Assembly (NCBI GenBank): GCA_017445435.1 | Contig: JAFSUE010000158.1 | Span: 1 to 30,307, forward strand | Length of the DNA stretch: 30,307 nt | Direction: 5' to 3' | Source: Selenomonadaceae bacterium | Lineage (GTDB): Bacteria; Bacillota; Negativicutes; Selenomonadales; Selenomonadaceae | In this document: positions 24,235-30,307 of the stretch, one piece after another | Layout: each line of letters starts with the position of its first letter | Position numbering within the stretch: position 1 is the first letter of the stretch | The notes under the pieces: model-generated | What the model was told of the DNA's origin: nothing | Database searches by the model: none | The model's input: the letters and a program-made list of their open reading frames with translations, nothing else | Translations under genes and position numbers: made by a program

Positions 24235-24277
24235 GAATTAATTCTTAATTCTTCATTCTTAATTCTTAATTCAATTA
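24235..24277 (-). repeat. AATTAAG-type array at the flgB stop
   Basis: On the minus strand TAATTGAATTAAGAATTA starts on the flgB stop codon and continues through about five 7-bp units to just before the flgC ribosome site. Confidence 0.9.
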
Positions 24278-24700
24278 GCTTTGTCCGCTGGTAATGGCAG
24301 TACGAACTTTGTTTACGTGACCGCGCAGTTGAGTTGCCAACGCATTGTAATACATCTGATTTTTCAAAAGCGTTGCCATTTCAATATCAATATCAACGTT
24401 GTTATTGTCTTCGCGCATAATCGTTGTATTGTCCTCAACCATTGTCGGCACGGCGTGAACAGGTTTATTAACCGCTGGCAAGTGCGCATCATTTGTACGA
24501 ACCATTTGCAATTTGTTGCCTGTATCTTCGCCGTAAATTTCCTTAGCTAAAAGTTCCTCAAACTCAACAGCAGTTTTACGGTAATTCGGCGTGTTGACGT
24601 TAGCAATGTTGTGGGAAATGACTTCCTGCCGCATGGTCGCCGCCGTCATGCCACGCGCCAAGTAATTAAAATTTGGTGAGTTCAATATTTGTTCAAGCAT
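24275..24700 (-). CDS. flgB: Flagellar basal-body rod protein FlgB
   Basis: A 141-residue proximal rod protein and usual first gene of this flagellar operon. The signature MTAATMRQEVISHNIANVNT with PNYRKTAVEFEELL is clear, and the C-terminus (VDIDIEMATLLKNQMYYNAL, VNKVRTAI) matches the family. ATG 24700 follows AAGGAAGGTGG. A strong terminator for yvcK lies upstream, so the flagellar operon should start with its own promoter in 24701-24756, where I see only a weak TAGAAT -10. Confidence 0.94.
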   Translation of the reverse strand: MLEQILNSPNFNYLARGMTAATMRQEVISHNIANVNTPNYRKTAVEFEELLAKEIYGEDTGNKLQMVRTNDAHLPAVNKPVHAVPTMVEDNTTIMREDNNNVDIDIEMATLLKNQMYYNALATQLRGHVNKVRTAITSGQS

Positions 24701-24756
24701 AAAACCACCTTCCTTAAATAAATTCTACAAAAAATCCCAACTTCCATTTCTACGCT

Positions 24757-24794
24757 AAAAAAAAATTTCCTTCCATTTAAATCGGCGGAAGGAA
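24757..24794 (-). terminator. Intrinsic terminator of the yvcK transcript
   Basis: Read on the minus strand, TTCCTTCC (24787-24794) pairs perfectly with GGAAGGAA (24767-24774) and is followed by a run of nine T. It separates rapZ-yvcK from the flagellar operon. Confidence 0.9.
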
Positions 24795-24814
24795 CAATTT
24801 GGTAAAGTTTATCG

Positions 24815-26110
24815 CTAATTTTTTTTGCCAAGTTCATAAATCATTTTTATAACGGCTTTACAAAGTTTATCGGGATCGTGTCGTCCCGCGTCAGTATCGC
24901 TGATTAAATCGGCTTTAACAATTCCCATACCTAGCGCGTTAATTTTATCTTCGTCGACTTCAACAGGCGTTGCCTTCGTTGATTGTAAAAATTCTTGCGG
25001 AATTGGCGCGGAGTTCACCAAAACGTAATCAATAGCGCCTTTGCCGACGTGATCCAAAATTGCCTTAGCATGCGCCGACGCTGAATAATTATCTGTTTCG
25101 CCGGGTTGCGTCATCACGTTGCAAATGTAAATTTTAATCGCCTTTGAACTTCTCAACGCCTTAGCCACGCCGTCAACTAAAAGATTCGGCATAATGCTAG
25201 TGTACAAACTGCCTGGACCTAAAATTATGGCGTCAGCATTTTCAATCGCTTCAATGGCGGCTGGTACAGCTTCAACTTTGCGCGGAAAAAGTTTTACACG
25301 GCGAATTTTTTTGTGCGCCTCTGGAATTTGCGATTCACCCTCAACAACTGTCCCGTCAGTCATAACCGCATCAAGCCGTACAGATTCTTTACTAGCTGGA
25401 ATGACTCTGCCTTTAACTGCCAAAACTTTCGACGACTCCTTAAGCGCCGTTTCCATATCGCCAGTAACTTCATTCATCGCCGCGATAAATAAATTTCCAA
25501 AACTATGACCCGCAAGTTCCGATTTACCTTCAAAACGGTATTGAAAAAGTTTTTCCATAAGCGGTTCAGTATCGGCAAGCGCTACAAGACAATTTCGCAA
25601 ATCGCCTGGCGGAATTATTCCCAACTCTTCACGTAGCCTGCCTGAACTGCCGCCGTCATCTGCAACTGTCACGACGGCTGAAACGTTGCTTGTTGAAGAT
25701 TTTATCCCGCGCAGAAGGACTGATAAACCGTGACCGCCGCCTATAACTGTGACTGCAGGTCCACGCCCTAGTTTCCTTTCACGGTAAATTAAATCTATCA
25801 GCTTGGTATTTTTATCTGGAATTATCACGGCGATTATTGAGCGAATTATTGAGCGCGTCGAGTAAAGCATAATGTACGCGCCGATTAAAACAATGCAAAT
25901 GCCCGTGACAAGTACGACGCCGTAATTGTAACTGCCGAAAAGTTTATATACCAGCCGAAAAATTTCTTCTTCGATTTTGCCGAGATATTCATAGTTTAGC
26001 ATAAGCGCGACGCCGAAACTTATCATCATTACGCCGAGTGCAAAGACGAATAGCCAGCGTTTAAGTTTTATTCCAGGATAAAACCATTTTAAAAGGTGCA
26101 GAACTTTCAC
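24815..26110 (-). CDS. YvcK/GlmR-type protein (UPF0052, CofD-like) with N-terminal membrane segments
   Basis: A 431-residue protein of the YvcK/GlmR family, which binds UDP-GlcNAc and steers carbon into cell-wall precursors. Residues 1-85 carry two transmembrane segments (about 19-39 and 63-84), absent from Bacillus subtilis YvcK. The Rossmann-like body follows with VIGGGHGLSVLLRGIK, VADDGGSSGRLREE, PPGDLRNCLVAL, HSFGNLFIAAM and ILGPGSLYTSIMPNLLV. GTG 26110 is the only common start codon near the front, but it lies inside the GGAGGTG ribosome site; CTG 26101, eight bases downstream of that site, would give MHLLKWFYPG and is a serious alternative. It follows rapZ on the same strand. The usual next gene, whiA, is missing. 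Confidence 0.88.
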   Translation of the reverse strand: MKVLHLLKWFYPGIKLKRWLFVFALGVMMISFGVALMLNYEYLGKIEEEIFRLVYKLFGSYNYGVVLVTGICIVLIGAYIMLYSTRSIIRSIIAVIIPDKNTKLIDLIYRERKLGRGPAVTVIGGGHGLSVLLRGIKSSTSNVSAVVTVADDGGSSGRLREELGIIPPGDLRNCLVALADTEPLMEKLFQYRFEGKSELAGHSFGNLFIAAMNEVTGDMETALKESSKVLAVKGRVIPASKESVRLDAVMTDGTVVEGESQIPEAHKKIRRVKLFPRKVEAVPAAIEAIENADAIILGPGSLYTSIMPNLLVDGVAKALRSSKAIKIYICNVMTQPGETDNYSASAHAKAILDHVGKGAIDYVLVNSAPIPQEFLQSTKATPVEVDEDKINALGMGIVKADLISDTDAGRHDPDKLCKAVIKMIYELGKKN

Positions 26111-26123
26111 CTCCCCTTTTTTT

Positions 26124-26155
26124 AATTAGGAATTCTTAATGCGTAATGCGTAATG
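26124..26155 (+). repeat. Hybrid heptamer array between yvcK and rapZ
   Basis: AATTAGG, AATTCTT, AATGCGT, AATGCGT, AATG follow one another in one 7-bp register, joining two of the three repeat kinds in a single array. Confidence 0.9.
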
Positions 26156-26160
26156 TAAAA

Positions 26161-27087
26161 CTAAACTTCCCTAACGTCATTTTTCATTAAGTCACGGTGT
26201 TCAAGGTTGACGGCGTAACCTTTTTTCTTCAACAGCTCAAAAATATGTTTCGCAATGAAAACGCTACGGTGCATTCCGCCAGTACAGCCGACAGCTAGCA
26301 CAAGTTGACTTTTGCCCTCACGAACATATTGCGGCGTTAAAAATTCTATCATTGGATCAAGCCGCTTTAAAAATTCCTGCGTGACAGGCTTTTCTGCAAT
26401 GTACGCGGCAACTTCAGGAACTGCTCCGCTTTTATGGCGCATTGACTCAATGTAAAATGGATTCGGCAAAAATCTAACGTCCAACACCAAGTCAGCGTCA
26501 AGCGGCATTCCATACTTAAAGCCGAAAGATAACACAGAAATATTCATTTCGTCGCCTTCATGAATACCGAAAAGCCGCCGAATTTTTTCGCGTAAATCAG
26601 CTTTCGTCAAGTTCGACGTGTCAATAATATAAGTAGCCTTGCCGCGTACAGATTCAAGCCGTGCCCGTTCCTTTGCAACGCCGTCAGAAATTCTAGTAGA
26701 AGGCGCCATTGGATGACTTCTGCGCGTCTCTTTGTAACGGCGAATAATCGTATCGTCTGAAGCGTCCATAAAAATTAATTCGTAGTCGCGGTCATTTTTA
26801 TCCATATCTTCAAGCACTTGTAAAAGCGTGTCGAAAAATTCACGGCTGCGCGTATCGACGACAAAGACAACGTGACTAACGCTGTTTACTGCATGTGCGC
26901 AAAGTTCCACGAACTTAGGAATTAAAATTGGCGGCAGATTGTCTACGCAAAAATATCCTAAGTCTTCAAGGAAACGGCAAGCTTGAGTTTTGCCGCTACC
27001 GCTCATGCCAGTCACGATGATAATTCGCGGCTTGTCTAAAAGTTTATCGTTGCCATCAACGTTTAAAGTTTTCGTGTCTGTTTCCAT
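26161..27087 (-). CDS. rapZ: RNase adapter / P-loop protein RapZ (YvcJ)
   Basis: A 308-residue nucleotide-binding protein. Family members bind GTP/ATP; in Enterobacteria RapZ presents the small RNA GlmZ to RNase E, while in Firmicutes the role of YvcJ is less clear. The Walker A motif GMSGSGKT is at 27-34, then FCVDNLPPILIPKFVEL, HVVFVVDTRS, RRSHPMAP and LSFGFKYGMPLDADLVLDVRFLPNPFY, ending with the ligand-binding GCTGGMHRSVFIAKHI. Length and order are standard. ATG 27087 has GGGGTGA upstream. yvcK follows 50 bases later, as in most Firmicutes. Confidence 0.93.
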   Translation of the reverse strand: METDTKTLNVDGNDKLLDKPRIIIVTGMSGSGKTQACRFLEDLGYFCVDNLPPILIPKFVELCAHAVNSVSHVVFVVDTRSREFFDTLLQVLEDMDKNDRDYELIFMDASDDTIIRRYKETRRSHPMAPSTRISDGVAKERARLESVRGKATYIIDTSNLTKADLREKIRRLFGIHEGDEMNISVLSFGFKYGMPLDADLVLDVRFLPNPFYIESMRHKSGAVPEVAAYIAEKPVTQEFLKRLDPMIEFLTPQYVREGKSQLVLAVGCTGGMHRSVFIAKHIFELLKKKGYAVNLEHRDLMKNDVREV

Positions 27088-27100
27088 AACTCACCCCATG

Positions 27101-27204
27101 TTGAATTAAGAATTTAGAATGTAGAATTAAGAATTAAGGATGATACTACTAACTACTGACTACTAACTACTGACTACTAACTACTAACTTCAAATTAAGA
27201 ATTA
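27101..27204 (+). repeat. Large double heptamer array between cobJ and rapZ
   Basis: Six TTGAATT/AAGAATT/TAGAATG-type units (27101-27142) are followed by six exact units alternating CTACTAA and CTACTGA (27146-27187), then another AAATTAAGAATTA stretch that supplies the cobJ stop codon. Confidence 0.92.
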
Positions 27205-27948
27205 AAAGTTGTAACCGCGCGGCGTAACCATAAAATTTGACTTGACGAAAGTTTTTGAATTGCCAATTAAAACTAGCGTGAACATATTTATTTCTTCGCG
27301 TGTAAAATCTTTCAACGTCGAAATAACTTTTCGTTCATCAAGACGCCCAGCATTCGTGACGATACCGACGGGCGTATTTTCTGCGCGGAAGTTCAACAAA
27401 ATTTTCTGCACTTCGTCAATGTACGTGACGCGGCTTTTACTTTTCGGATTGAACAACGCAATTACAAAGTCACCTTCCGCCGCCAATGCCACGCGCTTTT
27501 TAATCAGTTCGTAAGGCGTCAGCCAATCACTTAAGCTGATAACGGCGAAGTCGTGCATAAGTGGAGCGCCGAGAATTGCCGCCGCTGAATTTAGCGCAGA
27601 TACGCCAGCCGCAACTTCAAATTTTGGTTGAAGATTTTCTGGCAAGTTCAAAATCATTTCGATTAAAAGTCCCGCCATACCGTAAATGCCAGCGTCGCCG
27701 CTTGAAATTACTGCCACGTTCAAATTTTTTTGCGCCTCATCAATGGCAACTTGTGCGCGTTGAACTTCCTGCCGCATGCCCGACGCCAAAATTTTTTTGC
27801 CTGCCGTCAATTCGCCAATCAATTCAATGTACGTTTTGTAGCCGACAATCACATCTGCCGCGTCAATAAGCGCCCTAGCTTTAGGCGTCATTTCATCAAG
27901 GTTGCCTGGTCCAATGCCGACGACTGAAATTTTTCCGCAATTATTCAT
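27202..27948 (-). CDS. cobJ: Precorrin-3B / cobalt-factor III C17-methyltransferase
   Basis: A 248-residue SAM-dependent methyltransferase of the cobalamin (B12) pathway that methylates C17 with ring contraction (CobJ in the aerobic, CbiH in the anaerobic route). Motifs: SVVGIGPGNLDEMTPKA near the start, DVIVGYKTYIELI, VAVISSGDAGIYGMAGL, AAGVSALNSAAAILGAPLMHDF, ISLSDWLTPYELI, FNPKSKSR and PVGIVTNAGR. Length fits a single-domain enzyme. In an anaerobe the CbiH role would be expected. ATG 27948 has GGAGG upstream. No other cob/cbi gene is in the window. It is read in the same direction as rapZ, separated by a 114-base repeat-filled gap. Confidence 0.92.
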   Translation of the reverse strand: MNNCGKISVVGIGPGNLDEMTPKARALIDAADVIVGYKTYIELIGELTAGKKILASGMRQEVQRAQVAIDEAQKNLNVAVISSGDAGIYGMAGLLIEMILNLPENLQPKFEVAAGVSALNSAAAILGAPLMHDFAVISLSDWLTPYELIKKRVALAAEGDFVIALFNPKSKSRVTYIDEVQKILLNFRAENTPVGIVTNAGRLDERKVISTLKDFTREEINMFTLVLIGNSKTFVKSNFMVTPRGYNF

Positions 27949-28068
27949 ATTTCCTCCAAAAAATTTTATGGCGAAATTTTATCACATAAACAATTTAATC
28001 TGTCTGCAACTTTTTCGTGGCAGTAACATCAATATTCCTGTGTCCATAATTCACCGCTTTAAAAAATT

Positions 28069-28087
28069 ACCCTCCATTTAAGAGGGT
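28069..28087. terminator. Bidirectional hairpin in the cobJ-DUF169 gap
   Basis: ACCCTC (28069-28074) pairs with GAGGGT (28082-28087). TTTTAAT follows on the plus strand and AATTTTTT on the minus strand. The rest of the 403-base divergent gap (27949-28351) is AT-rich. It also contains TTTGTCA (28172-28178) facing TGACAAA (28195-28201), a possible operator; no riboswitch was recognised. Confidence 0.45.
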
Positions 28088-28351
28088 TTTAATAATCCGT
28101 CTTTCTTAGCCACTTGCCAAGTTTATTTTAATTATTTTTGTGTCGATTTAATTTTACATATCAGAAAATTGTTTGTCAAACCAAATAAACCTAATGACAA
28201 ATTTAATTACGGTAAATGATTTGCTTGCACCGCTAAAGAAATAACTGAAAAGATTTTCTAGCAATACTTTACAGGGTACGCGAAAAAAACGTAGAATTTA
28301 ATTTGCAAACTTACTTAAAAATAATGAATAATAATTTAAGGAGAAAAATTT

Positions 28352-29074
28352 ATGGATAGCAAAATTAAAAATTTTATCAAGTTGAAAAATCAACCTGTAG
28401 CCGTAATTCAAGCTGATGAACTTCCTGAAAAAGTTTTGCAGTTTAAAGCGGGCAAATGGGGTTGTGTAGCCGCGATGCTTGCCGCCGCCGCTAATGGTAA
28501 AGTTGCCGCGTTTTCAAAAGATACTACAACTTGTATCGGTGGACGCGCTGGGCTAGGCTTTGAAAAATATCAGCTAGGCTGGATTGAATATTTTTTATCC
28601 TGCGGCAGTCCTACGATTGAACGTTGCGAACATTACAAGCAGACGCCTGAACTTGCTAAAAATTTTATTGAAAATGTTTCAAACCATTTAATTGAAAAAC
28701 TTCCGCCGCGTAAAAAATTTTTAATGTTCAAGCCGCTGGAATTTGTTGAAGAAAATGAAACGCCAGACGTAATAATTTTTTTGGCGAATGCAGACCAACT
28801 TTCAGCGCTTGTGACTTTGGCAAATTACGATTCGCCAACAAATGACGCCGTGAAAATTTTATTCGGCGCGGGCTGTGCGCAAGTCGTGTTGTACCCAATG
28901 ACCGATAAAAATTTTTGTTACGTGGGATTGACCGATCCTTCTGCGCGGAAATTCATTGACAAAAATTTATTGGCGTTCAGCTTGTCCTACGAAAAATTTT
29001 TGCACTTGGAAAATTTAGCCGCCGAAAGTTTTCTGAACTATGACGCGTGGCAAAAAATTTTCAACAGAATTTGA
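28352..29074 (+). CDS. DUF169 family protein
   Basis: A 240-residue soluble protein of the DUF169 family, whose function is not established. Visible family features are the opening KLKNQPVAVIQADELPE, the cysteine segment KWGCVAAMLAAAANGKVAAF, TTTCIGGRAGLGF and the later ILFGAGCAQVVLYPM. Conserved cysteines in GC and TC-IGG contexts suggest metal, cluster or cofactor binding, but this is inference. ATG 28352 has AAGGAG at good spacing. It stands alone, divergent from cobJ, with mbl 151 bases downstream. Confidence 0.85.
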   Translation: MDSKIKNFIKLKNQPVAVIQADELPEKVLQFKAGKWGCVAAMLAAAANGKVAAFSKDTTTCIGGRAGLGFEKYQLGWIEYFLSCGSPTIERCEHYKQTPELAKNFIENVSNHLIEKLPPRKKFLMFKPLEFVEENETPDVIIFLANADQLSALVTLANYDSPTNDAVKILFGAGCAQVVLYPMTDKNFCYVGLTDPSARKFIDKNLLAFSLSYEKFLHLENLAAESFLNYDAWQKIFNRI

Positions 29075-29142
29075 ATCGTACCAATGGCAGATGAATTTGC
29101 CTTAAGAAATTGTTCACTGTAAATTGTTCACGCTGTCAATAC

Positions 29143-29171
29143 TTGTAAATAAAATAAAAGCGTGTTAAAAT
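29143..29171 (+). promoter_or_regulatory. Promoter of the mbl/mreB gene
   Basis: TTGTAA (29143-29148) and TAAAAT (29166-29171) are 17 bases apart, with a TG extension at 29163-29164. It lies about 55 bases before the start codon. Confidence 0.65.
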
Positions 29172-29190
29172 TGCAACGCTTAATTTTTTT

Positions 29191-29206
29191 GAGAGAATCG
29201 ACTCTC
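29191..29206 (+). promoter_or_regulatory. Leader hairpin immediately before the mbl/mreB ribosome site
   Basis: GAGAG (29191-29195) pairs with CTCTC (29202-29206) around AATCGA. The ribosome site GGAAGGGAG starts on the next base. Confidence 0.5.
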
Positions 29207-29225
29207 GGAAGGGAGTTTGGAAATT

Positions 29226-30209
29226 TTGTTTGGAATGTCCACAAGTGTAGGAATAGATTTAGGGACAGCAAATGTTTTAGTGTACGTCAAAGGCAAAGGT
29301 ATAGTTTTGCGTGAACCGTCCGTCGTGGCAGTCGATAAAGAAAACGACGCGATATTGGCGATTGGTGAAGAAGCGCGGGAAATGATTGGGCGTACTCCTG
29401 GAAATATCGTAGCGATTAAACCACTGCGCGACGGTGTAATTTCCGATTACGATATGACAGAGGCAATGATTCGCCATTTTCTTGAAAAAGTTGTCGGTCG
29501 TTCATTTTTATTTCGTCCGCGTGTAATGATTTGCGTACCCACTGGCGTGACTGTCGTTGAAAAAAAAGCTGTACAGGAAGCCGCTGAACAAGCTGGCGCT
29601 AAAACTGCTGAATTGATTGAAGAACCGATAGCTGCCGCGCTTGGCGCTGGAATTGACATTGCTGAACCGATTGGCTCAATGGTTATCGACATTGGCGGCG
29701 GAACTTGTGACGTTGCAGTAATTTCACTTGGCGGAATTGTTTGCGGTGACAGTCTGCGCATTGCTGGCAACCAATTCGATAAAGATATTGAAACTTTCAT
29801 CAAAAAGCGTCACAATTTGATGATTGGTGAACGTACCGCAGAAAATATTAAAACTGAAATAGGCGCGGCATATCAAGAAGCGCGAAATTTAAAAATGGAC
29901 GTTCGCGGTCGTGACGTTGTGACGGGTTTGCCGAAAACCATTGAAGTTGTGACAGATGATGTTGTCGAGGCGCTCCGTGACTCTGTTGATAAAATTGTTG
30001 ACAGTGTTAAAAAAGTTTTGGAAAAGACGCCGCCTGAACTTGCCGCAGATATTATGGATCGCGGAATTATTTTAACTGGCGGCGGCGCTATGCTGTACGG
30101 TCTTGCTGAACTTATTCGTAAGGAAACAGATATTCCGACTTCTGTTGCTGACGATCCGCTTAGTTGTGTTGCACTTGGCACGGGTAAAGCGCTTGAAGCT
30201 AGCAAATAA
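29226..30209 (+). CDS. Rod shape-determining actin Mbl/MreB
   Basis: A 327-residue bacterial actin that organises lateral wall synthesis under the membrane. The core motifs are GIDLGTANVLVYVKGKGIVL (phosphate-1), EPSVVAVD, ICVPTGVTVVEKKAV, VIDIGGGTCDVAVISLGGIV (phosphate-2), FIKKRHNLMIGERTAE, RGRDVVTGLPKTI, and the adenosine loop DRGIILTGGGAMLYGL with a CVALGTGKAL end. Length is normal. It resembles both MreB and Mbl, and no mreC/mreD follows, which favours a stand-alone Mbl-type copy. TTG 29226 is preferred because GGAAGGGAG stands ten bases upstream and the product starts MFGMSTSVGIDLG; in-frame TTG 29217 lies one base from that site and ATG 29235 is the later choice. Confidence 0.92.
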   Translation: MFGMSTSVGIDLGTANVLVYVKGKGIVLREPSVVAVDKENDAILAIGEEAREMIGRTPGNIVAIKPLRDGVISDYDMTEAMIRHFLEKVVGRSFLFRPRVMICVPTGVTVVEKKAVQEAAEQAGAKTAELIEEPIAAALGAGIDIAEPIGSMVIDIGGGTCDVAVISLGGIVCGDSLRIAGNQFDKDIETFIKKRHNLMIGERTAENIKTEIGAAYQEARNLKMDVRGRDVVTGLPKTIEVVTDDVVEALRDSVDKIVDSVKKVLEKTPPELAADIMDRGIILTGGGAMLYGLAELIRKETDIPTSVADDPLSCVALGTGKALEASK

Positions 30210-30222
30210 ATTTTAAAATTTT

Positions 30223-30247
30223 CCGCTTAACGGCGGCTTTTTTATTT
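30223..30247 (+). terminator. Probable intrinsic terminator after mbl/mreB
   Basis: CCGC (30223-30226) pairs with GCGG (30233-30236) and is followed by CTTTTTTATTTT. The stem is short, so read-through into the U32 gene 17 bases further is possible. Confidence 0.5.
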
Positions 30248-30263
30248 TGAGGAGGATTTTATT

Positions 30264-30307
30264 TTGGTTGAACTTTTAGCTCCCGCAGGAAATTTTGACG
30301 CACTCAA
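30264..30307 (+). CDS. U32 family peptidase, first 14 codons
   Basis: The window ends inside this gene. TTG 30264 follows GAGGAGG and reads MVELLAPAGNFDAL, the highly conserved N-terminus of U32 peptidases (collagenase-like, including the PrtC and TrhP/RlhA types). Nothing more can be said about its subfamily. Confidence 0.75.
   Translation, partial: MVELLAPAGNFDAL

Noticed and set aside
28000..28351. Cobalamin or other riboswitch in the cobJ-DUF169 gap
   Set aside because: No B12-box or other conserved riboswitch core was found; only simple hairpins are visible.

Overview
The window looks like chromosomal DNA from a Gram-positive-lineage, motile, AT-rich bacterium, most likely a member of the Negativicutes (Selenomonadales-like diderm Firmicutes). 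This is inferred from the gene mix, not from a database search: a rapZ-yvcK pair, an LCP-family wall ligase, an Mbl/MreB actin, flagellar basal-body genes, a TAXI-type TRAP lipoprotein, a TatD-associated type radical SAM protein and a decayed RTX-like protein. No rRNA, tRNA, CRISPR array, integrase, transposase or phage gene was recognised.

Layout. Positions 1-1014 hold the 3' end of an RTX-like gene broken by two in-frame TAA codons. Positions 1181-6682 (+) carry an LCP protein, an NCS2 purine permease, miaB, an MgtC/SapB family protein and a radical SAM protein. Positions 6709-13383 (-) form a likely operon read from right to left: a large FtsA-like actin with a C-terminal array of five similar modules, a polytopic membrane protein, a GtrB/DPM1-like glycosyltransferase, and a FakA/YloV-like DAK2 protein whose usual Asp-rich ATP/Mg motif is replaced. 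Positions 13471-15945 (+) hold a TPR-type glycosyltransferase and an isolated sufB. Positions 15977-20328 hold a small secreted protein (-), three small unknown proteins (one made of 11-residue LEA-like repeats), an isolated TAXI binding protein and a GT4-like glycosyltransferase (+). Positions 20341-24700 (-) are flgB-flgC-fliE-fliF-fliG, which stops before fliH. Positions 24815-27948 (-) are yvcK, rapZ and cobJ. Positions 28352-30307 (+) are a DUF169 protein, mbl/mreB and the first codons of a U32 peptidase.

The most unusual feature is the intergenic DNA. Many gaps hold short arrays of 7-bp units of three kinds: CTACTCA/CTACTGA/CTACTAA, AATTAAG (AATTCTT on the other strand) and AATGCGT/AATTCGT. 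Two kinds can follow each other in the same 7-bp register. Some arrays supply stop codons to neighbouring genes, one lies between a possible ribosome site and the miaB start, one overwrites the -10 of a duplicated promoter before the TAXI gene, and one separates fliF from fliG. A second family, a long perfect palindrome next to GC-rich hairpins, occurs twice in opposite orientation (about 5030-5170 and 17357-17540).

How the genes fit together: much of the window serves the cell envelope (LCP, FtsA-like, Mbl, several glycosyltransferases, RapZ/YvcK). The flagellar block and nutrient functions (purine uptake, TAXI) are the other main themes. Several normally clustered genes stand alone here (sufB, cobJ, the TAXI protein, flgB-fliG without fliHIJ), which suggests a rearranged genome. 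Several starts appear to be TTG, GTG or rarer codons.
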